DNA of 15,842 nt from contig CAJGBW010000038.1 of NCBI GenBank assembly GCA_904501835.1, positions 1 to 15,842 of the forward strand, in the 5' to 3' direction. Below, piece after piece: positions 1 to 7,700 of this stretch. The notes under the pieces are model-generated. The model did no database searches. It was not told the origin of the DNA and saw only the letters and a list, made by a program, of their open reading frames with translations. The first letter of the stretch is position 1. Each line of letters opens with the position of its first letter. Made by a program: the position numbers and the translations under genes. Source of the DNA: an uncultured Bacteroidales bacterium (GTDB taxonomy: Bacteria; Bacteroidota; Bacteroidia; Bacteroidales; UBA932).

Positions 1-630
1 CAGAATCAGATGAGCCACGCGCACCTGTGAACTTTCTTCTTTCCCTTTGAGCTGCAAAAGCAGACATTCGCGCAAATCTCTGGCGCCGACGCCCGCAGGC
101 TCAAACTCCTGCACAACTTTCAGCATTCGCTCCACTTCCTCATCCTCCACCTGCATTCCGGCACGAAGCGCCATATCATCGGCAACGCTCATAATACTGC
201 GGCGCAAATATCCATCGGCGTCTATGCTACCGATAATAAAGGCGGCAATCTGCCTTTCGCGATCCGTCAAGTCGCGAAAACCGAGTTGCTCCATCAACGA
301 CTCCGTAATCCCCTCCTTGACCGACAAAGTATCACGCTGGGGGCGTTCATCACGGCCATAATTATTGACAAACAATTTATAAAAAGGAATAGAATCGTCT
401 TTATAGGCATCAATAGAGACGTCCTTGGCATGAGGCTCCGAATTTTCAGCATCCTCTCCACCACCATCCTGACGAGGCGGCAACTCCTCCAACACAGGAT
501 TCTCCTCCAAAGCCTTACGCACATAGTCTTCCAACTCCTTTTGGGGCAGATGAAGCATCTGAATCATCTGCATCTGCAAAGGAGACAGACGCTGTAAAAT
601 CTTTTGTTCAAGTGATAATCCTTGAGCCAT
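1..630 (-). CDS. rpoN: RNA polymerase sigma-54 factor RpoN (5' part, gene runs off the window)
   Basis: Sigma-54 directs RNA polymerase to -24/-12 promoters and needs AAA+ enhancer-binding activators. Reading the complement from the ATG at 628-630 gives 210 codons with no stop up to base 1, so the 3' end lies outside. Residues 4-45 are the Q/L-rich region I (LSLEQKILQRLSPLQMQMIQ, then LxxPQKELEDYV and ALEENPVLEE), the activator-response segment typical of RpoN. An acidic linker follows (DGGGEDAENSEP), then the start of the core-binding domain (GITESLMEQLGF, ADGYLRRS, EPAGVGARDLRECLLLQL), which is strongly diagnostic. The start follows the SPOR-domain gene by 17 bp, so it is probably the last known member of a co-transcribed run. 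The DNA-binding HTH and RpoN box are not visible because of truncation. Confidence 0.95.
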   Translation of the reverse strand, partial: MAQGLSLEQKILQRLSPLQMQMIQMLHLPQKELEDYVRKALEENPVLEELPPRQDGGGEDAENSEPHAKDVSIDAYKDDSIPFYKLFVNNYGRDERPQRDTLSVKEGITESLMEQLGFRDLTDRERQIAAFIIGSIDADGYLRRSIMSVADDMALRAGMQVEDEEVERMLKVVQEFEPAGVGARDLRECLLLQLKGKEESSQVRVAHLIL

Positions 631-647
631 AAGCGCAATTGACTAAA

Positions 648-1262
648 TTATAATTCTGTTGTAGTACTATTCGCCAACTCTTCCACAATGACTTCTTTCG
701 GCTTTACAACCTTCAAAGTATCAACCACATAAGCGTTCGTCTTATCCACCACAGGGTAACTTATCATTTCCTTCACCACAAAGGCCGTCGGATATTCTCC
801 GATGAATTTTTCCAACAACTGCATCGCCTCGGATTTATTGCGAAAATCGCCGACCGTCACCTTGAAATAAGGATTGGCATAACTTCGATAAGCGGGAACA
901 CCGGGATATTTGGCAATGAATTTCTTCATTACTTCTTCCGACTCGGTACGGGCGGATTCTTTGAAGAATATACGGATTCGGTAACCCTCAATCTGGCGAT
1001 TCTGGTTATTCGCCACACGCAGCGCCATGGCTTTTGCTACATTCTCACTTTGTTTTACGCTCACTTTCGAGCGGCCATCCGAGCCATCGGGCAGCATGGA
1101 AAACACATCTACCCCCACCAGCGAAGTATCAATTCGGGACACCGGTACATAAATCACGGAATCCATCACCTCATACTGGGTTGAGTCCAAGGAGGGCGTC
1201 TGTGCATAAAATGTAAGAGAAGAAGCACAAAACAAAATGGCAAGCAATATGTATTTTTTCAT
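648..1262 (-). CDS. Secreted SPOR-domain protein
   Basis: A 204-residue protein with a type I signal peptide (MKKYILLAILFCASSLTFYA, cleavage likely before Gln21), so it is periplasmic or outer-membrane associated. Residues about 92-172 look like a SPOR domain: a first beta strand (EGYRIRIFF), a helix (SEEVMKKFIAKYP), a strand (YFKVTVGDF) and a second helix (KSEAMQLLEKFIGEYP). SPOR domains usually bind denuded septal peptidoglycan and occur in division or envelope proteins. The linker (22-90) and the C-terminal tail (173-204) show no recognised motif. It sits 12 bp after the LEA-2-like lipoprotein gene and 17 bp before rpoN, so the three are likely one transcript. The fold call is reasonably firm; the specific role is not known. 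Confidence 0.8.
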   Translation of the reverse strand: MKKYILLAILFCASSLTFYAQTPSLDSTQYEVMDSVIYVPVSRIDTSLVGVDVFSMLPDGSDGRSKVSVKQSENVAKAMALRVANNQNRQIEGYRIRIFFKESARTESEEVMKKFIAKYPGVPAYRSYANPYFKVTVGDFRNKSEAMQLLEKFIGEYPTAFVVKEMISYPVVDKTNAYVVDTLKVVKPKEVIVEELANSTTTEL

Positions 1263-1274
1263 CGTACGATTCTT

Positions 1275-1775
1275 TTATTTCGCGGGCAATAACTTGTCCA
1301 AAGCTTGATTCTTAAAACTATATTTCGCCCCTTTTGCAGTCGGACTACCCGACATTCTAAATTGAATATCAAATACACAATCTCCAAAAGAGTGATTTTT
1401 CAAAAGGCTTATAATTTTCATAAACGACATTTCCGGAGAGGGGGTCAAGGCAATCTGCACCGGATATTCTTTACGGGCTTTTTTATCAATGGCAAAATCG
1501 CCCAAAGTAAAACTCATCAAATGCTCCGACGTTTCCCGTGCATAAATCACACCTGAAATATCGTTCAGACGCAAATAGGAGCCAGGATTATCAACGCCCA
1601 ACAACAAGGTCGCATTGAGGGTGCGACTGCTGAAAGACGGCATCTGAACTCCGGCCAGGCGGCAGGATTCCACCTTAAGATTTTTAACGGTATTGAGCCC
1701 CACGCACGACGACACAAGTGACAGGGTTATCAACGCCGCCAGCAAGATCAAAACAGGTGAAAAACGTGCTCTCAT
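1275..1775 (-). CDS. LEA-2/WHy-like lipoprotein
   Basis: A 166-residue predicted lipoprotein. A short basic N-terminus and hydrophobic stretch end in the lipobox LVSSC, with the lipidated Cys at residue 24. The mature part (NLKVESCRLAGVQMPSFSSR, then LLGVDNPGSYLRLNDISGVIY) has the N-P turn and alternating hydrophobic strands typical of LEA14/WHy-type immunoglobulin-like domains found as small lipoproteins in Bacteroidota. Function in bacteria is poorly defined; binding or envelope-stress roles have been proposed for the fold. It is first in the run with the SPOR protein and rpoN. A TAnnTTTG -7 element lies just upstream (1793-1800), which would give a very short leader. The family assignment is by pattern only and moderately sure. 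Confidence 0.7.
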   Translation of the reverse strand: MRARFSPVLILLAALITLSLVSSCVGLNTVKNLKVESCRLAGVQMPSFSSRTLNATLLLGVDNPGSYLRLNDISGVIYARETSEHLMSFTLGDFAIDKKARKEYPVQIALTPSPEMSFMKIISLLKNHSFGDCVFDIQFRMSGSPTAKGAKYSFKNQALDKLLPAK

Positions 1776-1792
1776 TTTATATAGTCAATATG

Positions 1793-1800
1793 CAAAGATA
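1793..1800 (-). promoter_or_regulatory. Bacteroidota-type -7 element for the lipoprotein-SPOR-rpoN run
   Basis: The complement reads TATCTTTG, matching the -7 consensus TAnnTTTG of Bacteroidota primary-sigma promoters. It lies 17 bp ahead of the ATG at 1775, implying a leader of about a dozen bases. No clear TTTG -33 element is seen about 20 bp further upstream, so the call rests on the -7 box and its position. Confidence 0.5.
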
Positions 1801-1822
1801 AGTAAAAACGCGAAATTATATC

Positions 1823-1830
1823 TATATTTG
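1823..1830 (+). promoter_or_regulatory. Bacteroidota-type -7 element for miaB
   Basis: TATATTTG matches TAnnTTTG and is followed 20 bp later by the miaB ATG at 1851. It is back to back with the minus-strand element at 1793-1800, forming a compact divergent promoter region of about 75 bp. A good -33 TTTG is not visible. Confidence 0.5.
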
Positions 1831-1850
1831 CGACTCTATTTTAAGTCATC

Positions 1851-3200
1851 ATGAATTTGCTCAAACCTCTCACAGCTACCCCCAGCGATAAAAAGGTCTA
1901 TATCGAGACCTACGGCTGCCAAATGAATGTCAATGACAGCGAGGTGGTCTTGTCCATCCTTCAAGATTGTGGCTACCGCTACACCGAACAGATTGAACAG
2001 GCCGACCTTATTTTGGCTAACACCTGCTCCATACGCGACAACGCCGAACAGCGAATCTGGGGACGCATCGACCAATTCCATCTGCAAAGAAAGAAACGCC
2101 CTGTCATTGTGGGTATTTTGGGTTGTATGGCGGAAAGGTTGAAAGAGAAGTTAATCGAAAATGGCAAGGTCGATATCGTTGTCGGCCCTGACAGTTACCG
2201 CAAGCTCCCCGAACTGCTCAAAGCGGCGCAGGAGGGGCAAAAGGGCGTGGAAACCACCCTTTCCCGTGAAGAAACCTATGCCGAACTGACTCCCACCCGC
2301 TTGGATAAAAACGGAGTCAGCGCCTTTATTTCCATTATGCGCGGATGCAACAATGTCTGCTCCTATTGCGTAGTTCCCTACACCCGAGGTGCTGAACGAA
2401 GCCGCGAGCCGGGAAGCATTGTACGAGAAGCCTGCCAACTTTTTGAAAATGGTTATCGCGAGGTCACTCTGTTGGGCCAAAATGTGGATTCCTACCATTG
2501 GAAAAGTGAGGGGCAAGACGTTGATTTTGCCGATTTGCTGGAAAAGGTCGCCCAAATCAATCCCCTGCTCCGCGTCCGTTTCTCCACCTCCTACCCCTCC
2601 GACATCAGCGACAAGCTGTTGAAGGTCATGGCAAGTTATGACAATATCTGCCGCCATATCCATCTGCCTGTTCAGTCCGGCAGCAACCCCATGTTGGAGA
2701 AAATGCGCCGCAAATACACCCGAGAGTGGTATTTGGAACGCGTGGCAGCCATCCGAAGAGAAGTGCCGGGATGCAGCCTGACAACCGACATCATCGCCGG
2801 ATTCTGTGGTGAGACCGAACAAGACCACCAAGACACTTTGAGTCTGATGGAAGAAGTCGGATACGATTTCGCCTTCATGTTCCAATACTCCGAAAGGCCG
2901 GGCACTCTGGCAGCCCGCAAATATGAAGACGACGTTCCGGCAAAAGTCAAGACACAACGTTTGGAGGAAATCATCGCGCTTCAAATGAAAAAAAGTGAAG
3001 AGCGTTATGCCTCTATGGTCGGCACAGAACAACTGGTTCTTGTGGAAGGACCCTCTAAAAAAGGTGAGGGACAGCTTTGTGGACGTGCATCCAATTATAT
3101 GATGTGCGTATTTCCCGACAAGCAGCATACAGCCGGAGACTATGTCAAGGTCAAAGTCGTAGGCGCTACACCCGCCACCCTACTGTGCGAACTCGTTTAA
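1851..3200 (+). CDS. miaB: tRNA-2-methylthio-N6-dimethylallyladenosine synthase MiaB
   Basis: A radical-SAM methylthiotransferase that adds the 2-methylthio group to i6A37 of tRNAs reading UNN codons. The 449-residue length is normal. The N-terminal UPF0004 domain carries the three auxiliary-cluster cysteines: Cys23 in YGCQMN, Cys59 in NTCSIRDNAEQR and Cys92 in GCMAER. The radical-SAM motif CNNVCSYC places Cys166, Cys170 and Cys173 for the SAM-binding [4Fe-4S] cluster, followed by PYTRGAERSR. Later blocks include HIHLPVQSGSNPMLEKMRRKY and TTDIIAGFCGET. The last ~65 residues form the TRAM RNA-binding domain. NTCSIRDNAEQR and the PYTRGxERSR segment favour MiaB over MtaB or RimO. The start at 1851 is the first ATG after the promoter motif. 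It is monocistronic here, converging on the lipoprotein gene at 3239. Confidence 0.95.
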   Translation: MNLLKPLTATPSDKKVYIETYGCQMNVNDSEVVLSILQDCGYRYTEQIEQADLILANTCSIRDNAEQRIWGRIDQFHLQRKKRPVIVGILGCMAERLKEKLIENGKVDIVVGPDSYRKLPELLKAAQEGQKGVETTLSREETYAELTPTRLDKNGVSAFISIMRGCNNVCSYCVVPYTRGAERSREPGSIVREACQLFENGYREVTLLGQNVDSYHWKSEGQDVDFADLLEKVAQINPLLRVRFSTSYPSDISDKLLKVMASYDNICRHIHLPVQSGSNPMLEKMRRKYTREWYLERVAAIRREVPGCSLTTDIIAGFCGETEQDHQDTLSLMEEVGYDFAFMFQYSERPGTLAARKYEDDVPAKVKTQRLEEIIALQMKKSEERYASMVGTEQLVLVEGPSKKGEGQLCGRASNYMMCVFPDKQHTAGDYVKVKVVGATPATLLCELV

Positions 3201-3238
3201 GGCCCGCACATCCCGCTCACACGATCCGAACTCTCGCC

Positions 3239-4594
3239 TCAAGGCCCGAGTTCCATGCCATCCACATAGCCATTGAATGAGTATTGGCTGATTTTTCCAT
3301 CTGCGTAAAAAGCCGCCTTTCCATCCATAATCAAGGATAGGTAAATTTTTCCCTCAAATACCCAAAAGCAGTTTTTGGAATAGGGGCGCGCTCCCTGAGG
3401 CAGTAAAATCTCAGCGTCCGGGGTAATGATTTTATATTGCGTTCCCTCAGCATCTTTCGCAAGGACATACCAGTTTGCGCCACTCCCATTCCTCTCCCCA
3501 TGCCCGACCGAATTATCCTGGCTGGAGGCAGGGGCCCATCCGACCGCCAAGGCAATAGGAATCTCATCCAAAACGATCTGCTCATAAAAAAACGCATTCA
3601 TCCAACTAAATAATGAAAGCACGGCACCCCCGGAAGGTAATTGAGATAGTAAAACCAGATAATCCGGACTACCTTTCAAATCTACCCACTTCTCATCTAC
3701 AGGAAACGAATAACGCTGTTGCATGGCCAGATTGATAATCACATTTTCATAAGCCTCCCTATAGGCAATCCAGGGAAAAGCGTTCACCAAGCCCGCGGCA
3801 TACAACGTGGGATTCTCTTCAATATAATAGGTTGTAGGCTCCGTCAGATTTTCGTAGAGCGAAAACGAACAGTCCCCTTGGGTAGAAAACACAAAAGTGG
3901 CCGCATTTTGAGGCGCAGAGAGAGAGCCTCCAATCTCATTGCTACGATAATACAGATTCCCCAAAATCTCGCCTGTTCCTTTTTTCAATTCCACCCCGTC
4001 ATTCCTCAACACCCACTCCCCACTACGATTTCGTGGCTGGCACAAAGTCAAAATTCCTTGTCCGAGAGGCAATACACCCCGGATATATTCGCGCCCTTGA
4101 ACACGATACAATTCCTCATTTTCGCAACGCATCACGGTCTCTGAATCCGTTGCGTAATCCATATAGAGACGTCCTTGAAGAATCCTGTGCATATCGGCGT
4201 CTGTCGAAGGCCCGTGCTGTATCCCTGTGGGACATTCATAAATAAGTTCTCCGTCTTTTAATAGGAACAGGCTGGCCGGCACACTGCCTTTCTGTTCATC
4301 TTTCACCCAATCATAACCATCCGGATAGCGCACGCCACATAGATACAGACTTTTGGAGGATATTTGGGCCGAATCTTGACCCGACGGCAGATAATCCGGA
4401 CGAAAGGGACCGGACTCACCTCGATGACCATTCCCTTGGTTGGGGGATCCAAAAGGAGGATATTCACGCGTACAGGCACTCAGAAGACATAAGACGAAAC
4501 ACACGCGCAGCAGACGGGCGAACCACAGACGCAGCAGACGGGCGAACCACAGACGGGTGCGCGACAAAGTACCATATTTGATAAAATCCATCAT
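3239..4594 (-). CDS. Hypothetical lipoprotein, possibly a beta-propeller
   Basis: An unrecognised predicted lipoprotein of 451 residues if started at the ATG at 4592-4594. An upstream in-frame ATG at 4615 would give 458 residues but lies inside a terminator-like hairpin, so the later start is preferred. The N-terminus is unusually long and arginine-rich because a 24-bp unit is tandemly duplicated (LWFARLLR twice), then a short hydrophobic core ends in the lipobox LLSAC (Cys41 from the chosen start). The mature chain has recurring short blocks such as SLYLCGVRYPDGYDW with SLFLLKDGELIYEC, WYVLAKDAEGTQYKI, and FWVFEGKIYLSLIMDGKAAF. These resemble the VYVAG...WKNG-style repeats of Bacteroidota propeller proteins; this is inference. 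Pro/Gly-rich low complexity follows the Cys. It lies downstream of the lyase lipoprotein on the same strand; the reading frame converges on miaB 38 bp away. Confidence 0.75.
   Translation of the reverse strand: MMDFIKYGTLSRTRLWFARLLRLWFARLLRVCFVLCLLSACTREYPPFGSPNQGNGHRGESGPFRPDYLPSGQDSAQISSKSLYLCGVRYPDGYDWVKDEQKGSVPASLFLLKDGELIYECPTGIQHGPSTDADMHRILQGRLYMDYATDSETVMRCENEELYRVQGREYIRGVLPLGQGILTLCQPRNRSGEWVLRNDGVELKKGTGEILGNLYYRSNEIGGSLSAPQNAATFVFSTQGDCSFSLYENLTEPTTYYIEENPTLYAAGLVNAFPWIAYREAYENVIINLAMQQRYSFPVDEKWVDLKGSPDYLVLLSQLPSGGAVLSLFSWMNAFFYEQIVLDEIPIALAVGWAPASSQDNSVGHGERNGSGANWYVLAKDAEGTQYKIITPDAEILLPQGARPYSKNCFWVFEGKIYLSLIMDGKAAFYADGKISQYSFNGYVDGMELGP
4506..4553 (-). repeat. Two-copy perfect 24-bp tandem repeat in the signal-peptide coding region
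   Basis: Bases 4506-4529 and 4530-4553 are identical, each beginning cgcagcagacgggcg and ending accacaga on the plus strand. The unit is a multiple of three, so it adds one in-frame copy of the eight residues LWFARLLR to the lipoprotein N-terminus without breaking the frame. Confidence 0.95.
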
Positions 4595-4598
4595 ATAC

Positions 4599-4627
4599 AA
4601 AAAGCGCTCACTCATTTGAGCAAGCGC
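4599..4627 (-). terminator. Probable intrinsic terminator after the lyase lipoprotein gene
   Basis: On the minus strand, bases 4627-4604 fold into a 10-bp stem (GCGCUUGCUC pairing with GAGUGAGCGC, including two G-U wobbles) with loop AAAU, followed directly by five U (4603-4599). It lies 95-125 bp past the stop of the large lipoprotein gene. It also covers the upstream candidate ATG (4615) of the next gene. Confidence 0.6.
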
Positions 4628-4721
4628 AAAATAGAATATCTGTAGCGGAAAAGGTAAAAAGTAAAGAAAAATTCACAAAGTTTTTCCGTTTTTATACCAA
4701 AACGCCAACATAGTCTCGCGT
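4628..4721. other. A/T-rich intergenic spacer between the two lipoprotein genes
   Basis: About 95 bp with no ORF. A weak 6-bp stem (CGTTTT/AAAACG) near 4686-4705 is not followed by a T-run and is not called a terminator. TATTTTG near 4629-4636 on the minus strand is one base short of the TAnnTTTG promoter consensus, so a separate promoter for the downstream lipoprotein is possible but unproven. Confidence 0.4.
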
Positions 4722-7700
4722 TTATTGAGGAAGGGTTTCCGTGAAAGTCGCGGTCAACTTGATGCGGTCATCGCTCTTAAGCTGCACGTCGTAACCGCAC
4801 ATTGTAACACCCGGATTCGCAGCGTCATACTCTTTATCTCCTTTCGCCTCCCAGGTCTTGAGCGTCAAAGACGGAGCCGCATCCGTACCATTTCCCGGTA
4901 TAAAATCCTTGATTTTGATGGAAACATACAGAGTTTTACCCGCCTGTACAAGTTTGAAATACTGCACACCGGATTTATTGACAGCTGTCGCGGTCGCTGG
5001 CGTAGCAAACTGCCAACGGATAAGCGGTGACTTGCCTGTATTGGCCGTAAGGTCATCGGAAATCGCCATATCTTTATTCTGGTTGATGAACTCCGCGTAG
5101 CGTATGGCGCCCTTGGTCGCAATGTCTTGATTCTCCGCTGTTCCTTCCCAATTGATGCCGTAGTAGGTGTACTTGCAACCCAACTTGCCAGGATTGCGGT
5201 CAAAGAAAGTTGCATCCATAAAGGCTTTTCCGTTGCTGTTATAAAGTCCGCCGTGTCCATTATTGACAACGTGAGGAATATTGTGTCCCAGATTACCCAA
5301 ACGATATACCGTCCAGCGCAAACTGTTCTTGCCGACATCCCACAATTCGCTACCGATATAGGCTTCTGTATCCGAGTACGCCTGTCGGCCCAAGTCCATC
5401 GCCCATCTTTGTCCAAGAGCATCATACACGAAACTTGCTCCGTCCATGTGTCCGTGGCTTACATTCGGCCTTCCTCCGATGAGTCCGAGGAACTTATCGG
5501 TCTCTGACATGGTCCAGTCTGTATGCATCAAGACACACGCTCTTCCCAATTCGCTGTCACCATCGGTCGAATACCACAGATTCTTCGACGGTTTGGGTGT
5601 GGAGGCTTTTAGATGTTGCATATCCATAAATCCGAAAATCAGAGGCAGCAGACGACGCTCTCCAAAGCCCCAGTCGTCCCGTTTGGCGAGTCGGATTTCA
5701 TGCACAAGAAGAGAGGGATCGTTGAGTTTGTTTGCAAACCACCACATCGGGAGCATACCGTCTTCGTCGTCATCGCAATCGCTGAAATTGAAAGGCTTGT
5801 ATGACGGCCCGACCATGTGCAGCATCCACTCCGCCGAGGCTGCAAAACTGGGATTCGCTTCATATAGACCACCACTATTGCCAAATATCTTTTCAAGCGC
5901 CGCTATGCTGATAACCTGATAAGTCGTGCCATATCCCCAATACATATAGCCTTCAAGATAGCAACCACCCGTATGGGATTCATTGGAAAGTCCATATTGT
6001 TGGAATCCGTATGTCTTGTTGCTCGTAATAGCAGATTCCAGCATTTCAACCGCATTCTTCTTGTCCTTTTCGTAAGAAGCAATGGCTGAAACAATGATCG
6101 CAGCGTTGCAAATCTGATTCTTATTGTGAGAAAGATGCGCCCAAGCATTGTATTTCGAGTCTTTTGACGTCACGAACAAATAATCGTTCAGGGCTTTGCG
6201 GGCCAAATCGCGCGTCTCGGGCTTCAATTCATCATACAACCAGTCGAGTCCGAATGCCACAGCCGTTGCCATTTCTCCCACATCGAGATAGTGATCCGGA
6301 TTCCAGTCCGGGAAACCGCAAACCGTCACAATATCGCGCTCTGCAGAAGTCAAATACTTCAGCTCACCGGTCATACGGAAGGCATACGCACAAAACATAA
6401 TGCGGGTAATGGCATTTCTGCACACGTTCATGATGGTTTTTCCACTCTTGACGTATTTCAAATTGCTATATCCGCAGGCAGAATTCGCTGTTGTGATGAT
6501 AAAATCGTGGAATTTCTTGGTAATCGCATTGCTGTTTACAGTTGACTTCAACGCTTCAAAATCGGCCTTGGTCAGAATCAGCCTCGGATGTGGAGCCGAC
6601 TCTATCTTCTTATAATCCAAGCCCACACTACTTGAAGGAGTAGCAGAGAGATCATCAGCCGTCTCGGTAGGCCCCATCAGTTTGGCATTCTTCGGAACAA
6701 AAATACCAAAGCCATCGCTAAGGGAGCGACAAAGGGTCTCGCTAGCATCGGCACCGGCTGCCAAATCCGTCCTGTCTTCGTAAGCCAGATTGAAGCCACG
6801 ATATTGGAACGATCCCCACCAGTCATTATCGATTTTGACAACAGAGGCCGTCACATTGGCCGGTCGGGTGATGCCGGAACCGCTGCTTCCATTCGGGATA
6901 TTCAAATCCGTCCAGCCTTCCGCACGATACATATTTCCGGATTTCTGCACGATGAGTGTACCTGCAGGCAAATCAGCACGGGTGTAAATCGGCGTCGCCA
7001 CAAAATCCTTGATGGTATTGTTCCAACCATCCATCGCCACCGTACGCAGGGTTGAAACATAATCTGTCTGATCGGACTGGTAATAAGCAAAATTAGTAAA
7101 GGGCACATCCAACTGCACATAATCATCCGGATTGTAACCCGCTGATTTAATGAGCGTTGTAAGGGCAGAAGCGCTCTTCTTTTTCGGAACATAAATACCA
7201 AAAGCAGCACGCACCTGCGGGCAGAGCGTCTGGGTAGCCGTTGCGCTAGTGGCCAAAGGAGTGCGATCCGCGAACGCAAGGTTAAATGCCCTATATTTGA
7301 AAGTACCCCACCACGCATCGTTCACTTCAACGAGCGAAGTCGTCACATTGTCAGGTCTCAAAACACCGCTGGTACCATTTTTACCATTGGTCGAATCCAA
7401 TGATACCCAACCCTCGGGACGATACATATAGCCCGCACGCTGAACCAGAAGAGTTCCATTGGGAAGATTGGATTTGGTATAAATCGGCGTCGCGACAAAG
7501 TCATCGATGGTGCTTCCCCAACCGGAATTTTCCACTGTATAAAGAGTAGAGTTATTCTGCGAATTGTAATAGGCAAAATCTGTATAAGAAATACTCAACT
7601 TCTTGTAATTCTGCGGATTATATCCTTCTGCCACAAGAATTTCCTCCAAAGACGCACTTGCATAGTCCGCTTTGGGAACCATGATGGCAAAACTGCTGCG

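Noticed and set aside
47..597. Plus-strand frames in the first 600 bp
   Set aside because: They are antisense shadows of rpoN, whose coding sequence is continuous on the minus strand.
2151..3128. 325-codon open frame antisense to miaB
   Set aside because: It lies wholly opposite a clear MiaB coding sequence, shows no recognisable domain, and has Cys/His/Phe-rich composition typical of a shadow frame.
3201..3238. Possible bidirectional terminator between miaB and the lipoprotein gene
   Set aside because: The 38-bp gap has GC-rich words (ggcccg occurs twice nearby) but no stem with a T-run on either strand.
4506..4553. Direct repeats as a possible CRISPR array
   Set aside because: Only two abutting copies without spacers, lying in frame inside a coding sequence.
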